From: Klebsiella pneumoniae
GTDB lineage: Bacteria; Myxococcota_A; UBA796; SXON01
NCBI GenBank assembly: GCA_945861635.1
Contig: CAMAWH010000034.1
Location: forward strand, 1 to 52,408
Direction: 5' to 3'
Length of the DNA stretch: 52,408 nucleotides
Below the pieces are notes generated by a model. That model did not search any database, was not told the origin of the DNA, and saw only the letters and a list, made by a program, of their open reading frames with translations. Positions 16,292-26,278 of the stretch are shown here, one piece after another (the stretch's first letter is position 1; each line of letters begins with the position of its first letter). The position numbers and the translations under genes are program-made.

Positions 16292-16297
16292 TATAGT
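16292..16297 (+). promoter_or_regulatory. -10-like TATAGT before the radical SAM gene
   Basis: TATAGT lies 17 bases before the TTG start at 16315, with gggaga (16305-16310) between as a ribosome binding site. No -35 is clear. It could give the radical SAM gene its own transcript. Confidence 0.3.
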
Positions 16298-16314
16298 GGC
16301 GGCCGGGAGAGCCC

Positions 16315-17847
16315 TTGCGCGTCCTCATTGTCCAACCGCCCCGGAAATACTGGCCGTTCACTTCAGAAGGTGACAACTTCCTCCTTCAGCAGGCGCTCCC
16401 CACGCTCGCCGCCCCACTTCGCAACGCGGGGATGGACGTCCAGATCATCGACTGCATGCCCAGCCACATCGGTTGGGCGTCCCTGGCCGATGAAATCAAA
16501 CGTTTGGATCCCGACGTGATTGCATCGGGAGAAAATCACGCGCTGTACGCAAACGAGGCGCTGCGATTCTTCAAAATGTGCAAGGAAGTTTCTCCCCGAA
16601 GCAAGACGCTGGCCGGTGGCGGGCACTTCACCAACCTCGCGCACCGGTACGCCCGTGATGGCTTCAACATCGACGCCATCTGCATCGGCGAGGGTGAAGA
16701 AACAATACGCGAAGTCTGCGAAGAATGGGCCAAGTCCGACGCGGACCTGAACAAGGTCGATGGCCTGTCCTACTGGGATGGTGAAAAAACCGTGCGCACC
16801 CGCACGCGGAAGCTCATCCACGATCTCGACTTGCTCCCCATGCCGGCGTACGACCTGATGCCGATGCATCTGTACGGCAAAAGCCGCTATTTATTTTCCC
16901 CCGGCGGAACGACGATTCATCATTCGCGCGGCTGCGTTTCCAAGTGCAGTTTCTGCGCCTGGTGGACGGTCATGGCGGACCGGAAATACGATGAAAACGG
17001 TAAAGCCCAGCTCTCACCGCGCTGGCGTTCGAAAAGTGTAGACCGCGTGATGGAGGAAATTGAAGAGCTGTATTATCGCTACGGAAAGCGATCCTACGTT
17101 TGGGTGGACGAAAGTTGGAACATCGATCCCCGTTTCAACGATGAGTTCGGTGAACGGATGATTCGCAGCGGCATGAAAACCAAATGGTTTGCGTTCATGA
17201 GGGCCGATTGCATTGTCCGTGACGAGAAGAAGGGAATCCTTGAGAAACTCGTCCGCGCCGGCCTCTCGCACATCCTGATTGGCGTGGAGCGCGCGGACGA
17301 TGATTCCCTGGCCCTGCTGGACAAGCGATTCTATGCGGGCGGGGTCGCTGAAGAGGCCTTGCGGATCTTCAAAACGAAATATCCGGACGTATTTCTTCAG
17401 GCCACGTTCATCGTCGGCGTCAAAGATGAATCGAAGGAGTCAATGAAAAAGCAGGTTGCACTTGCTAAAAAAATAGACGTTGATTTTCCGGCGTTTCACC
17501 CGATTACCCCAGTTCCAGGCACGCCGATCTACGACGAGGCCATAGAAAAGGGCTGGATTACGGAAGCCGACTTCGACAACTTCGATTGGCTCTCGCCAGT
17601 GTTGGATTCGAAGTACATGACGAAAGACGAAATCGCACAGTCGTTGTACGAAATGAATAAACAATTCGTAAACACGAAATGGATGGCCAAGGGTTTGTTT
17701 TCCCGTGTGCCGTACAAACGCGACATGTATATTTGGTTCACCAAGGTCAGCGCCGCCATGGCCATCGACGCCATCAAGCAGCGGATCAACCCGCTGAAGG
17801 TTGAAACCTATCAACAGCTGGTCACGCCGGAATGGTACGACTCCTAG
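16315..17847 (+). CDS. Cobalamin-binding-domain radical SAM protein
   Basis: A 510-residue protein of the B12-binding/radical SAM class. Residues about 1-140 form a Rossmann-like B12-type domain (MRVLIVQPP ... DPDVIASGENHALYANEALRFFK ... ICIGEGEETIREV). The SAM-cluster motif is HHSRGCVSKCSFCAWW (about residue 205), followed by VWVDESWNIDPRF, a conserved LSHILIGVERADDDSLALLDK strand and PITPVPGTPIYDEA. Such enzymes methylate or rearrange unreactive carbons, often on lipids or natural products. TTG is the start, supported by gggaga upstream and by the fold beginning at once. The gene is visibly AT-richer than its neighbours (22 of 60 bases are G/C at 17641-17700), which may mean recent acquisition. 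Flanked by a methyltransferase and a HAD phosphatase. Confidence 0.85.
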   Translation: MRVLIVQPPRKYWPFTSEGDNFLLQQALPTLAAPLRNAGMDVQIIDCMPSHIGWASLADEIKRLDPDVIASGENHALYANEALRFFKMCKEVSPRSKTLAGGGHFTNLAHRYARDGFNIDAICIGEGEETIREVCEEWAKSDADLNKVDGLSYWDGEKTVRTRTRKLIHDLDLLPMPAYDLMPMHLYGKSRYLFSPGGTTIHHSRGCVSKCSFCAWWTVMADRKYDENGKAQLSPRWRSKSVDRVMEEIEELYYRYGKRSYVWVDESWNIDPRFNDEFGERMIRSGMKTKWFAFMRADCIVRDEKKGILEKLVRAGLSHILIGVERADDDSLALLDKRFYAGGVAEEALRIFKTKYPDVFLQATFIVGVKDESKESMKKQVALAKKIDVDFPAFHPITPVPGTPIYDEAIEKGWITEADFDNFDWLSPVLDSKYMTKDEIAQSLYEMNKQFVNTKWMAKGLFSRVPYKRDMYIWFTKVSAAMAIDAIKQRINPLKVETYQQLVTPEWYDS

Positions 17848-17887
17848 CATTCGTGGAACGGGCACTTTTGGGTTAGGACGACGCGCC

Positions 17888-18547
17888 ATGCCTCTGGCTC
17901 TCTTCGATCTCGACCGGACGCTGCTCTCGGTCAACGCCGGCCAACTCTGGGTCAGACGCGAGATGCGCCTCGGCCACGTGTCTCGATGGCAGGCAACGAA
18001 GGTTGCCGCGTGGATCTTCGGCTATCACCTTGGTTTTTCCCGCGTGGAACGCGTGCTGGAAGACGCGATCCGGACGCTGGAAGGGGTGTCCGAAGACGAG
18101 ATCCGACGACGAACGGAGTCGTTCTACGCCGAGGAGGTGGCCCAGACCTACCGCCGCCGTGCACGAGAGGTGGTGGAGGATCACCGCACGCGGGGTGACG
18201 TGCTGGCGCTGCTGACGTCGTCGTCAACCTACCTCTCCGCCCCCGTTCAGGCCGAGTTGCGCATCGAGCACTCGCTCTGCAACCGGTTCGAGGTCGTCGA
18301 TGGGCGGTTCACGGGCAAGCCGCTTGGTACCCTCTGCTTCGGGCCCGGAAAGCTCGCCCACGCGCGCACGCTCGCGGACCAGCTCGGCGAACGATTAGAA
18401 GATGCGGCCTTCTACACCGACTCCGCCAGTGACCTGCCGGTGTTGGAGGTGGTGGCGGTCCCCGTCGCCGTGAACCCGGACCCGCAGTTGGCCCGAATCG
18501 CCAGAAAGCGCGGGTGGCGGATCGAGGACTGGGGCGCCGCCTATTGA
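17888..18547 (+). CDS. HAD-IB family phosphatase (SerB/CicA-like)
   Basis: A 219-residue haloacid-dehalogenase hydrolase. Asp7 and Asp9 in LFDLDRTLL are the nucleophile and acid/base pair; LALLTSSSTYL holds motif II; the Lys in CFGPGKL is motif III, and FYTDSASDLPVLEVV is motif IV with metal-binding acids. A helical cap lies between motifs I and II. The layout is that of HAD-IB enzymes such as phosphoserine phosphatase, which also act on lysophosphatidic acid or other monoesters; the substrate cannot be told. ATG at 17888 is used because the fold starts at once and aggacg lies upstream. The end overlaps the convergent pentapeptide gene by 7 bp. Confidence 0.85.
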   Translation: MPLALFDLDRTLLSVNAGQLWVRREMRLGHVSRWQATKVAAWIFGYHLGFSRVERVLEDAIRTLEGVSEDEIRRRTESFYAEEVAQTYRRRAREVVEDHRTRGDVLALLTSSSTYLSAPVQAELRIEHSLCNRFEVVDGRFTGKPLGTLCFGPGKLAHARTLADQLGERLEDAAFYTDSASDLPVLEVVAVPVAVNPDPQLARIARKRGWRIEDWGAAY

Positions 18548-20466
18548 AATTTGACGCCGACCGGCGGCCGGCCGGCAACGGGCCAAACCGTGCTGGCGCA
18601 GCCGATGGCGCCAACAAATTTGGTGCCCGCGATGACCGTGTTCTTTAGATTTGCGCCGCACAGTTTTGCGCCGGCCAAGTCCGCGCCCGACATCACCGCG
18701 CCTTCCAGATTGGCACCCATGAAGTCCGCCCCCTTCAAGTTTGCGCGTATCAGAACCGCGTTCGACAAGTTGGCGCTGGTCAGGTTCGCCTCCGACAGGT
18801 CACCGGCGATGAAGTTTGCCGTCGTGAGCGTTGCGCCAGCAAAATTGGCACCGTGCGCTTGCACGCCGTGGAGGTCGATTTTGTCGAGCATCGCGCCGGG
18901 CAGGTTCATCCCCCCGACGAGCGCGTTGGGACCCAGGAGAACGAGCCCCATTCCCGCCGCCCCGCCGAAGGGAAGGCGAGTGTTTGCGCCGGCGATGGAG
19001 GAGTCGAAGCGGGTCCGTTCGAGGTGCGCGCCGGTCAAGTCGGCGCCGAGGAGAACGACGCCTCGGAACGCCGCGTCCGTCAAGATCGCACCCATCAGCT
19101 TGGCCCCGATCAACTCCGACTCTTCGAGGACGACACCGGTAAGGTCGGCACCGCTCAACTCGGCACGCGCCAACTTCACGCCCTTGCCGTGCGCACCCTT
19201 CGCCACCACGTTGATGAGCGTAGCCCCTTCCAGCATTGCGCCGTCCAACGTCACGCCGGAGAGATCGGAGCCGGTGAAGTCCGCCGCCCCCGCCTCCACA
19301 CCAACCAGCGAGGCACCTGTGAGGTTTGCTCCAGCGAAAATCGCTGCGCGCAAGTCCGCCTTGTCGAGGTGGACCCCCGCGAAGTTCGCGCGTTCGAGCC
19401 GCGCCCCGCGCAGGTCGATACCGTCGAGTGTCGCGTGGTTTGCATCCACGGCGGCCATGACCACCTCCGCGCAATGGCCGGCCGGACCGAGCGCTCCCGC
19501 CGCCGGCCCGCCATCTCCCCACAGCGTCGCGGCATCGAATTGTGCCCCGGTGAAATCCGCGCCTACGGTTGACGTCGCGACACGCGCGCCGCGCAGATCC
19601 GCTTCGCGCATCGTCGTGCCGCGCAAGGATGCACCGCTCAGATCAGCACCTGAAAGGTTCGCTTTGGTAAGGTCCGCATGCTCCAGCCGGGCCCCGGAAA
19701 GCCTCGCGCCGCGCAGATCCGCCCCTTTGAACGACGCCGCGCGCAGGTCCGCTCCAATAAAATCCACGCCGCCAAGCGCGGCACCCGCAAAGTCGTGACC
19801 CGGTAACGCCACGCCGTGAAACCACCCCCGCGCCAGGACCGTCTCGGGAGATAGCGCCCACGCTGCCAACCGAACCTTCCGCAAATCGTCGGCGACCTGC
19901 GCGATGACCGCGCCGAGGGCCAGGCCGAATACGAGCGAGGCACCAACCATCCACCGGGAACGCCGCACCTGACGCGCGTAGCTCGCGTGAATCTTCTGCG
20001 CCTGATCCGCGAACTGGGCACGCACCTGATCGGCCTCCGAAACCTCCTTTTTTTCGGGCGCACGCGCAGCGTGAGAGGGGGCCGGTGCGGGCAACCGCGG
20101 GGATTGGTACTCCGGGACAAAAATCAAGGGATTCAGTTCGCGGAGACGCGCGCGGGCTTTGGCCTCGGTAGCCGCATCCTTCGCGATCCAGAGGCCCGTG
20201 TGGAGGTATCCATTGCGATGTCGCATCGGCGGCTGGGCATCCGGAACACGCAGCGTGACGTCCAGCATCAACCCCTCGTGGAAATCGATGCGCGTGTGCA
20301 GATCTCGGCCCGGCGGCATCTTTTCCGGCGACCAGAACAGCATTTCCCGCAAGTCCATCCACCAGGCCTCTCCCATGTTGAGGCCATATTCCCCCTGGAT
20401 CGCGAGCGAGAGCGGGCGCTTCATCCGCGGGGGTTCATACGGTGTCGATTTTCCGGGGGCCGCCAT
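18541..20466 (-). CDS. Pentapeptide-repeat protein with novel N-terminal domain and membrane helix
   Basis: A 641-residue protein in three parts. Residues 1-125 are an unrecognised domain (GEYGLNMGEAWWMDLREMLFWSPE ... RIDFHEGLMLDVTLRVPDA) that could be PilZ-like but lacks a clear motif. A charged segment and one membrane helix (WMVGASLVFGLALGAVIAQVA, about 172-192) follow. Residues about 215-620 carry long stretches of A(D/N)LxG pentapeptides (GADLRGARLSGARLEHADLTKANLSGADLSGASL and so on), which fold into a right-handed square beta-helix, interrupted by a few spacers. The helix is most likely exposed outside the inner membrane. ATG at 20466 has GGAG upstream. Function unknown; such repeats often serve as binding scaffolds. 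Confidence 0.85.
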   Translation of the reverse strand: MAAPGKSTPYEPPRMKRPLSLAIQGEYGLNMGEAWWMDLREMLFWSPEKMPPGRDLHTRIDFHEGLMLDVTLRVPDAQPPMRHRNGYLHTGLWIAKDAATEAKARARLRELNPLIFVPEYQSPRLPAPAPSHAARAPEKKEVSEADQVRAQFADQAQKIHASYARQVRRSRWMVGASLVFGLALGAVIAQVADDLRKVRLAAWALSPETVLARGWFHGVALPGHDFAGAALGGVDFIGADLRAASFKGADLRGARLSGARLEHADLTKANLSGADLSGASLRGTTMREADLRGARVATSTVGADFTGAQFDAATLWGDGGPAAGALGPAGHCAEVVMAAVDANHATLDGIDLRGARLERANFAGVHLDKADLRAAIFAGANLTGASLVGVEAGAADFTGSDLSGVTLDGAMLEGATLINVVAKGAHGKGVKLARAELSGADLTGVVLEESELIGAKLMGAILTDAAFRGVVLLGADLTGAHLERTRFDSSIAGANTRLPFGGAAGMGLVLLGPNALVGGMNLPGAMLDKIDLHGVQAHGANFAGATLTTANFIAGDLSEANLTSANLSNAVLIRANLKGADFMGANLEGAVMSGADLAGAKLCGANLKNTVIAGTKFVGAIGCASTVWPVAGRPPVGVKFQ

Positions 20467-20481
20467 TCTCGCTCCGTTATC

Positions 20482-20500
20482 GCGCGAATCAATATCGCGC
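20482..20500. repeat. Inverted repeat upstream of the pentapeptide gene
   Basis: gcgcga (20482-20487) and tcgcgc (20495-20500) form a 6-bp dyad around an AT-rich seven-base centre, 16-34 bp before the start. It could be an operator; no other support. Confidence 0.25.
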
Positions 20501-20552
20501 CGCGCGCCCCTGTGAAGGGGGGAAAGACGCCCTTCTACCTTCCCTCAGGGAA

Positions 20553-21959
20553 TCAGATCGCCATGCCATACAATCCATAAAGCATCATTTTCGGATTGAT
20601 CGTTTTTAGCTCAACCAACTGACGGCGAACCTGCTCATAGCGCATGTAGAAGCGGCGAAGGCCGTACGCCTGCATCTTGATGAGCAACTCGGGATCGTAG
20701 CCTTGCGGATGGTAGATGAGGCGATCTGGATCGGGATTGAAGGTCGTATAGTTTTCCCAGTCATCCCGGAACAGCGTCTTCTGCCATTGATCCTCGAACA
20801 GCTTGGAGCCGGGGAACGGAACGGTGATGGCAAATTTCGCGAAATCGAGATCGAGATCGACAGCAAATTCGATGGTCTCCTTGGTCATTTCCGGGGTTTC
20901 GCCCGGCATCCCGATCATGAACAGGCCTACCGTCTGAATACCGGCCTTCTTGGCGTTCGCGACGCCCCATCGCACTTTTTCCGTGGTCAGATTCTTGTTT
21001 ACGTTGCCGAGGAGCAAATCCACGCCGGACTCGATGCCCATGAGCACCCGCCGGCAGCCGCCCGCGTACATGACCCGGCACGTTTCCTCGTCCAAACGGT
21101 CGGCGCGCGTCTCCGAAAGCCAAACGCACCGCTGGTCGAGCTTGCGCCGGATCAGCTCTTCACACAGGGGTTTGAGGTCCTTCAGCACCAGTGGAAATAT
21201 TGGGTCAACCAACCCAATCTGTTTCACACCGTACCGATCGACGAGATGTTCGTATTCCTCGACGATCTTCATCGGGTCGCGACGACGGTACACCTTGCCG
21301 CTGTGCAGGAGCGAGCAATAATCGCACCGGTAGGGGCACCCGCGCGAGCCCGTCATGGTGAGCACCGGCTTGTCGATATCCGCGAACGGCAGGAGCCCGT
21401 ACCGATGGTAGGGGAAGAGATCCCATGCCGGGTAGGCGAGCGAATCGAGATCCCGCAGGAGGGCGCGGGTCTTGTTCGTGCGCGGTTCGCCGCTGTCCAT
21501 CCAGGTCAACCCGTCAATCTTCGAAAGGTCTTTGTCACCCCCTTCGAGCGCGTGCATCAACTCGACGACCGTTTCTTCCCCGTCGTGGTGGATGACGAAA
21601 TCGACGTGCCCGTCACGCAGGATGTCCCGCGCGAACACGTCCGCGTGAACGCCGCCCCAGATGATCTTGGTAGATGGCGAGAATTCCTTGATCATCGCCG
21701 AAATGATCTCGCAATTCGGCGCCGACGGCGTGAGCACGGTCATGCCAACGACGTCCGGCTTGAACCGCTTGACACGCTCCATCACGCCGAAGGCCGTCAG
21801 CTTTTCGGCGAACATATCGATGACGCGGGTGAGGTAGCCCTCGGCAACAAGTGCGCCGGCAATGTAGGCAATACCGGTGGGCGGCATCGGCTCAAGCAAT
21901 TCGGCGAAGCGCCCCAGCTTGGCCATGTTCATCGACGGGTTGATCAGCAGAATACGCAC
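20553..21959 (-). CDS. Cobalamin-binding-domain radical SAM protein
   Basis: A 468-residue B12-binding/radical SAM protein. The N-terminal part (MRILLINPS ... MPPTGIAYIAGALVAEGY ... KPDVVGMTVLTPSAP ... KIIWGGVHADVF) is the B12-type Rossmann domain; CPYRCDYC (about residue 212) is the SAM-cluster motif after TMTGSRG; RRVLMGIESGVDLLLGNVNKN and VGLFMIGMPGETPE are the conserved TIM-barrel segments. The family includes hopanoid, lipid and antibiotic modifying enzymes such as HpnJ and BchE relatives; I cannot choose. GTG start with ggag upstream. It shares class and layout with the protein at 16315 but is clearly a different subfamily. Neighbours on the same strand are a pentapeptide protein and a lipoprotein, so context gives no pathway. 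Confidence 0.85.
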   Translation of the reverse strand: MRILLINPSMNMAKLGRFAELLEPMPPTGIAYIAGALVAEGYLTRVIDMFAEKLTAFGVMERVKRFKPDVVGMTVLTPSAPNCEIISAMIKEFSPSTKIIWGGVHADVFARDILRDGHVDFVIHHDGEETVVELMHALEGGDKDLSKIDGLTWMDSGEPRTNKTRALLRDLDSLAYPAWDLFPYHRYGLLPFADIDKPVLTMTGSRGCPYRCDYCSLLHSGKVYRRRDPMKIVEEYEHLVDRYGVKQIGLVDPIFPLVLKDLKPLCEELIRRKLDQRCVWLSETRADRLDEETCRVMYAGGCRRVLMGIESGVDLLLGNVNKNLTTEKVRWGVANAKKAGIQTVGLFMIGMPGETPEMTKETIEFAVDLDLDFAKFAITVPFPGSKLFEDQWQKTLFRDDWENYTTFNPDPDRLIYHPQGYDPELLIKMQAYGLRRFYMRYEQVRRQLVELKTINPKMMLYGLYGMAI

Positions 21960-22050
21960 GCGGCGATCTCCATCTGTGGGCCACGATAGCGTTGTCAGGG
22001 CCGATCCGCCCGTGCCCAGCCGCTACGAGTAGGTTCGACCGTTGCCGCGA

Positions 22051-22578
22051 CTACTTGCCGCCATCTTCGTTGGGCTCGAGCGCCGCATTTTTGGCGCTCG
22101 ACTCATGTCCAGCCTTGTCGCGAAGAAAGACGTCCATGGCGTAATCCTTGCCGTCGTCGAGGTCGGCGATGGCGAAGAAAACCTCGGGATTCCCGCTTTC
22201 ATCGCTGATTTGGCCGTAGGCCGCCCCGTCCTCGATGTCGTCACCGGCTTCGACCACCTCCAGACCGTTTTCGTCTTCCGCGCCACCGCTGAGCGTGTAG
22301 AACACCTTGCCGCCCATCACGTCATCTTCATCGTCGACGTACTCGATGTCGGCGAAGAGCGCGAAGCCCTGATTCCCGATTTCGTACCACGTCAGGATGA
22401 AGCTCGTGATGACGGGCGCCCCCGGCTCCCCGCCAGAATCTCCACCCCCGGAATCCCCTGAGTCGCCGGCGGTATCACCGCCGGTGTCCGGCACGTTGAC
22501 GTCGTACCGTTCACCGCCGCTGCCGAAGCCGAAGGAGGACGTCGCCGTGGAGCAACCGAGCATCAATAAGACAACCAT
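22051..22578 (-). CDS. Lipoprotein with Gly/Asp/Ser linker and acidic beta domain
   Basis: A 175-residue exported protein. MVVLLMLGC is a lipoprotein signal with the acylated Cys at residue 9. A low-complexity Gly-Asp-Ser-Thr linker (about residues 30-55) leads to a single acidic domain (PVITSFILTWYEIGNQGFALFADIEYVDD ... KVFYTLSGGAEDENG) that resembles a fibronectin/Ig-like beta-sandwich. The start is fixed by GGAGG (22584-22588) before the ATG at 22578, against a longer frame from 22605. No function is known; it lies between enolase and a radical SAM gene on the same strand. Confidence 0.7.
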   Translation of the reverse strand: MVVLLMLGCSTATSSFGFGSGGERYDVNVPDTGGDTAGDSGDSGGGDSGGEPGAPVITSFILTWYEIGNQGFALFADIEYVDDEDDVMGGKVFYTLSGGAEDENGLEVVEAGDDIEDGAAYGQISDESGNPEVFFAIADLDDGKDYAMDVFLRDKAGHESSAKNAALEPNEDGGK

Positions 22579-22627
22579 CGAGCCTCCGAGTCGGCATCGT
22601 ACCACCGTTCACCCTCCGGCGTCAGCA

Positions 22628-23986
<1,359 letters not shown>

Positions 23987-23997
23987 TCAGGACTCCC

Positions 23998-26217
23998 ATG
24001 CTCGCCTCGCTGTTGCTTTCCCCGCTCGTTTCCCTCGCGATCGCGGCGGAGCTCAAGGCCTCGGCTTCCGTGAAGTTGACGGAGGTTGTCGAGGTGCCGC
24101 TCTACGCCGGCCCCGACCGGACGGACCCGTTCTGGTACGTCAACGCCCAGATTGGGGAGAAAAACTTCCTCCTTCGCCTTGCGACGGGCCACGAGCGGTT
24201 CATTCTCAGCGAGGCGGGGGCGAAAAAGGCCGGGCTGAAGGTACGTGAGGCCGGTGACAAAAAGACTGCGTCCGCCAAGGAAGTGACGGTCGGCACGATG
24301 AAATTGGCGAGCGTGAAGGTCAGCGTCGAGACACCGGAATCCGATCGTTGGCTCGTGGACGGGGAACTCGGGCTGGCGGGGTTGGCGGGGGTCGCGTGGG
24401 CCGTGCTGCCGTCGCAAGGAAAGGTTCGCTTTGGGCCCGCGGAGAAGGGTGCAGAGATGGTCGCGGGCGTGGGGGCGCCCCTTCCGTACACCACGTTCGT
24501 GGCTGGGAAGAAGGAACATGTCGGCGAGTCCGACATCGCCTGGTGGTCCGAACCGTACATCGTGAGCGTGGCGTTTTCGGGCGTGAGCATTCCCACGGAG
24601 TTGGTGTCGCAGGTGAGCCCGCCGACCCTCTCGCGAGAGGCCGAGGCCGCGTCGTGGTTCCACGTGAAAGGAACCAACCCCGTCACCTACAAGCTCCCGC
24701 CCGCGCCATCGTACGTCGATACGGAGACGACGGTCGAGTGGCGAGAGATCACGGTGGCCGGTGCATCGTTGTCCGCACCGGTCCACCGTTTCGGGTACGG
24801 CATCGCCGCCGTCCGCCAGGCAAACGCCCAGCTCGGAGCCAACATCCTCCGTCAGTTTGACCTCGCCGTCGATCCCATGAATCACGAGCTCGCGCTGAAG
24901 CGCATCGACGCCCCGCAAGCGCAGGACTGGGCGGAGATCGCCGAGGCCGACTTCCGAAAGGCGCTCGACACGCCACCCGCGGTCCCGAAAGCCAAGACGC
25001 CACCCGATGCCGAAGCGGAACGGAAGCGCAAGGCCGGCGCACAAGGTGCACTCGCGACGTTCCTGTACAAACGGGGGCGCGCGGAAGAGGCGCTCGACCT
25101 CCGCAAGCAAGCCGCCGACGCCACTCCGGACAAGTGTGAGGCCTGGATCGCGTATGGCGCCTCGGCGCTCGCACTGGGTCAGGCCGCCGCCGCTGCCGAC
25201 GCCTTCCAGCGCGCGGGTGACCTGTACGGCGTCTGGTCCGTGCAGCCCCTCGACGTACGGAAGAAAAGGACGGCCGAACACGAGAAGGCCAAGCCCGGCG
25301 CTTGGGAAGGACCCATCCCGCAATCGAACGCCTGCCACACGGCGTGGAGCGGCCTCGCCAACGCACGGCTCCTGACCAGAGACTACGCCGGCATCGCCGC
25401 ACTGTACCCGGCAAAGCTGGATCTCGACGAAGGGCTGTCAACCGCCGCCGGCTCTGCCTTCCTGTTTCAGAAACAGTACGCAGAAGCGACGTCCGCGTTC
25501 CAACAGAGCGTGAAGCTGACCGAGGGGGATTGGCCATCGCGGGCCCGGGAGGGACTCATGCTTGCGTACAAACGCGCGGACGCCGCACGCGCAGTCATGC
25601 AGGTCGATCCTGCTGTAGACGGCATCCAGCACATCAGCGACGTTGCGCTCTATGTCTGGGGTGACGCCGCGCGCGAAGTGTACGGCGCTTCCGAAGCGGC
25701 GAAACGCCTTGCGACGCTCGCTGAGAGCCACCCGGATTCGGCGGAGATCCTGACCGAAGCCGCACGGGCCGCCCGTCTCGCCGGCGATGCGGCGGGCGCG
25801 GACGCCCTCCTTCAGCGGGCCATCGCCGCCGCCCGATCGGACGCGATCTGGTTTCCTCGCAGCCAATTTGCACAGGCGAACCTGGCCCACGCGCTGGTGC
25901 TCGCCGGCAACGTCGAAGAGGCCGCCGCGGCCGCCGACGCCGCGATGCGTCTGACGCCATTCGAGGCAAGCGCGCTGCTCGCAAAGGCCGACGTCAGCGA
26001 CGCGCGGGGAGATGTTGCCGGGGGCAACGCGCTCCGTCACCGAGCCGGCGCCGCGTTCATCGAAGACCCCGCGTACGCCATGCTCCTCCTGCGCGGGGAG
26101 AGTGACGCGGACCTCACGGCGCCGCCTCCGCCGCCCGTTGAGCCGGTCGCGCCAGATCCCGCGCCGCCGGTGGTGCCCGAGCCGACGCCACCGCCCCCAA
26201 AAGACAAGGCGAAGTAG
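23998..26217 (+). CDS. Exported retropepsin-like (catalytically inactive) domain fused to TPR repeats
   Basis: A 739-residue protein. MLASLLLSPLVSLAIAA is a signal peptide. Residues about 30-300 have the plan of a retropepsin-like aspartic peptidase: FWYVNAQIGEKNFLLRLATG near 45-64 and a closing LGANILRQFDLAVDPMNHELALKR near 280-300. The position of the catalytic DTG reads ATG (Ala62-Thr63-Gly64), so proteolysis is unlikely. Residues about 330-700 are TPR-like helices rich in alanine (GALATFLYKRGRAEEALDL, AWIAYGASALALGQAAAAADAFQRAG, EILTEAARAARLAGDAAGADALLQRA). The C-terminus is a proline-rich tail. Probably a periplasmic binding scaffold. Transcribed alone, 92 bp from divergent eno. Confidence 0.65.
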   Translation: MLASLLLSPLVSLAIAAELKASASVKLTEVVEVPLYAGPDRTDPFWYVNAQIGEKNFLLRLATGHERFILSEAGAKKAGLKVREAGDKKTASAKEVTVGTMKLASVKVSVETPESDRWLVDGELGLAGLAGVAWAVLPSQGKVRFGPAEKGAEMVAGVGAPLPYTTFVAGKKEHVGESDIAWWSEPYIVSVAFSGVSIPTELVSQVSPPTLSREAEAASWFHVKGTNPVTYKLPPAPSYVDTETTVEWREITVAGASLSAPVHRFGYGIAAVRQANAQLGANILRQFDLAVDPMNHELALKRIDAPQAQDWAEIAEADFRKALDTPPAVPKAKTPPDAEAERKRKAGAQGALATFLYKRGRAEEALDLRKQAADATPDKCEAWIAYGASALALGQAAAAADAFQRAGDLYGVWSVQPLDVRKKRTAEHEKAKPGAWEGPIPQSNACHTAWSGLANARLLTRDYAGIAALYPAKLDLDEGLSTAAGSAFLFQKQYAEATSAFQQSVKLTEGDWPSRAREGLMLAYKRADAARAVMQVDPAVDGIQHISDVALYVWGDAAREVYGASEAAKRLATLAESHPDSAEILTEAARAARLAGDAAGADALLQRAIAAARSDAIWFPRSQFAQANLAHALVLAGNVEEAAAAADAAMRLTPFEASALLAKADVSDARGDVAGGNALRHRAGAAFIEDPAYAMLLLRGESDADLTAPPPPPVEPVAPDPAPPVVPEPTPPPPKDKAK

Positions 26218-26266
26218 GTCGCCGCGCTCACGCCGGAACGGGGGTGACGATCGGCGAGCACCGCTC

Positions 26267-26272
26267 TATGCT
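26267..26272 (+). promoter_or_regulatory. TANNNT hexamer (TATGCT) 6 nt before ATG start
   Basis: TATGCT stands six bases before the ATG at 26279. Seventeen bases further upstream GTGACG (26244-26249) matches four of six of the -35 consensus. No ribosome binding site. Confidence 0.4.
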
Positions 26273-26278
26273 CTCCGC

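Noticed and set aside
18551..19798. Long plus-strand frame of 415 codons opposite the pentapeptide gene
   Set aside because: Its regular Ser/Ala/Pro periodicity is the mirror of the pentapeptide repeat on the other strand.
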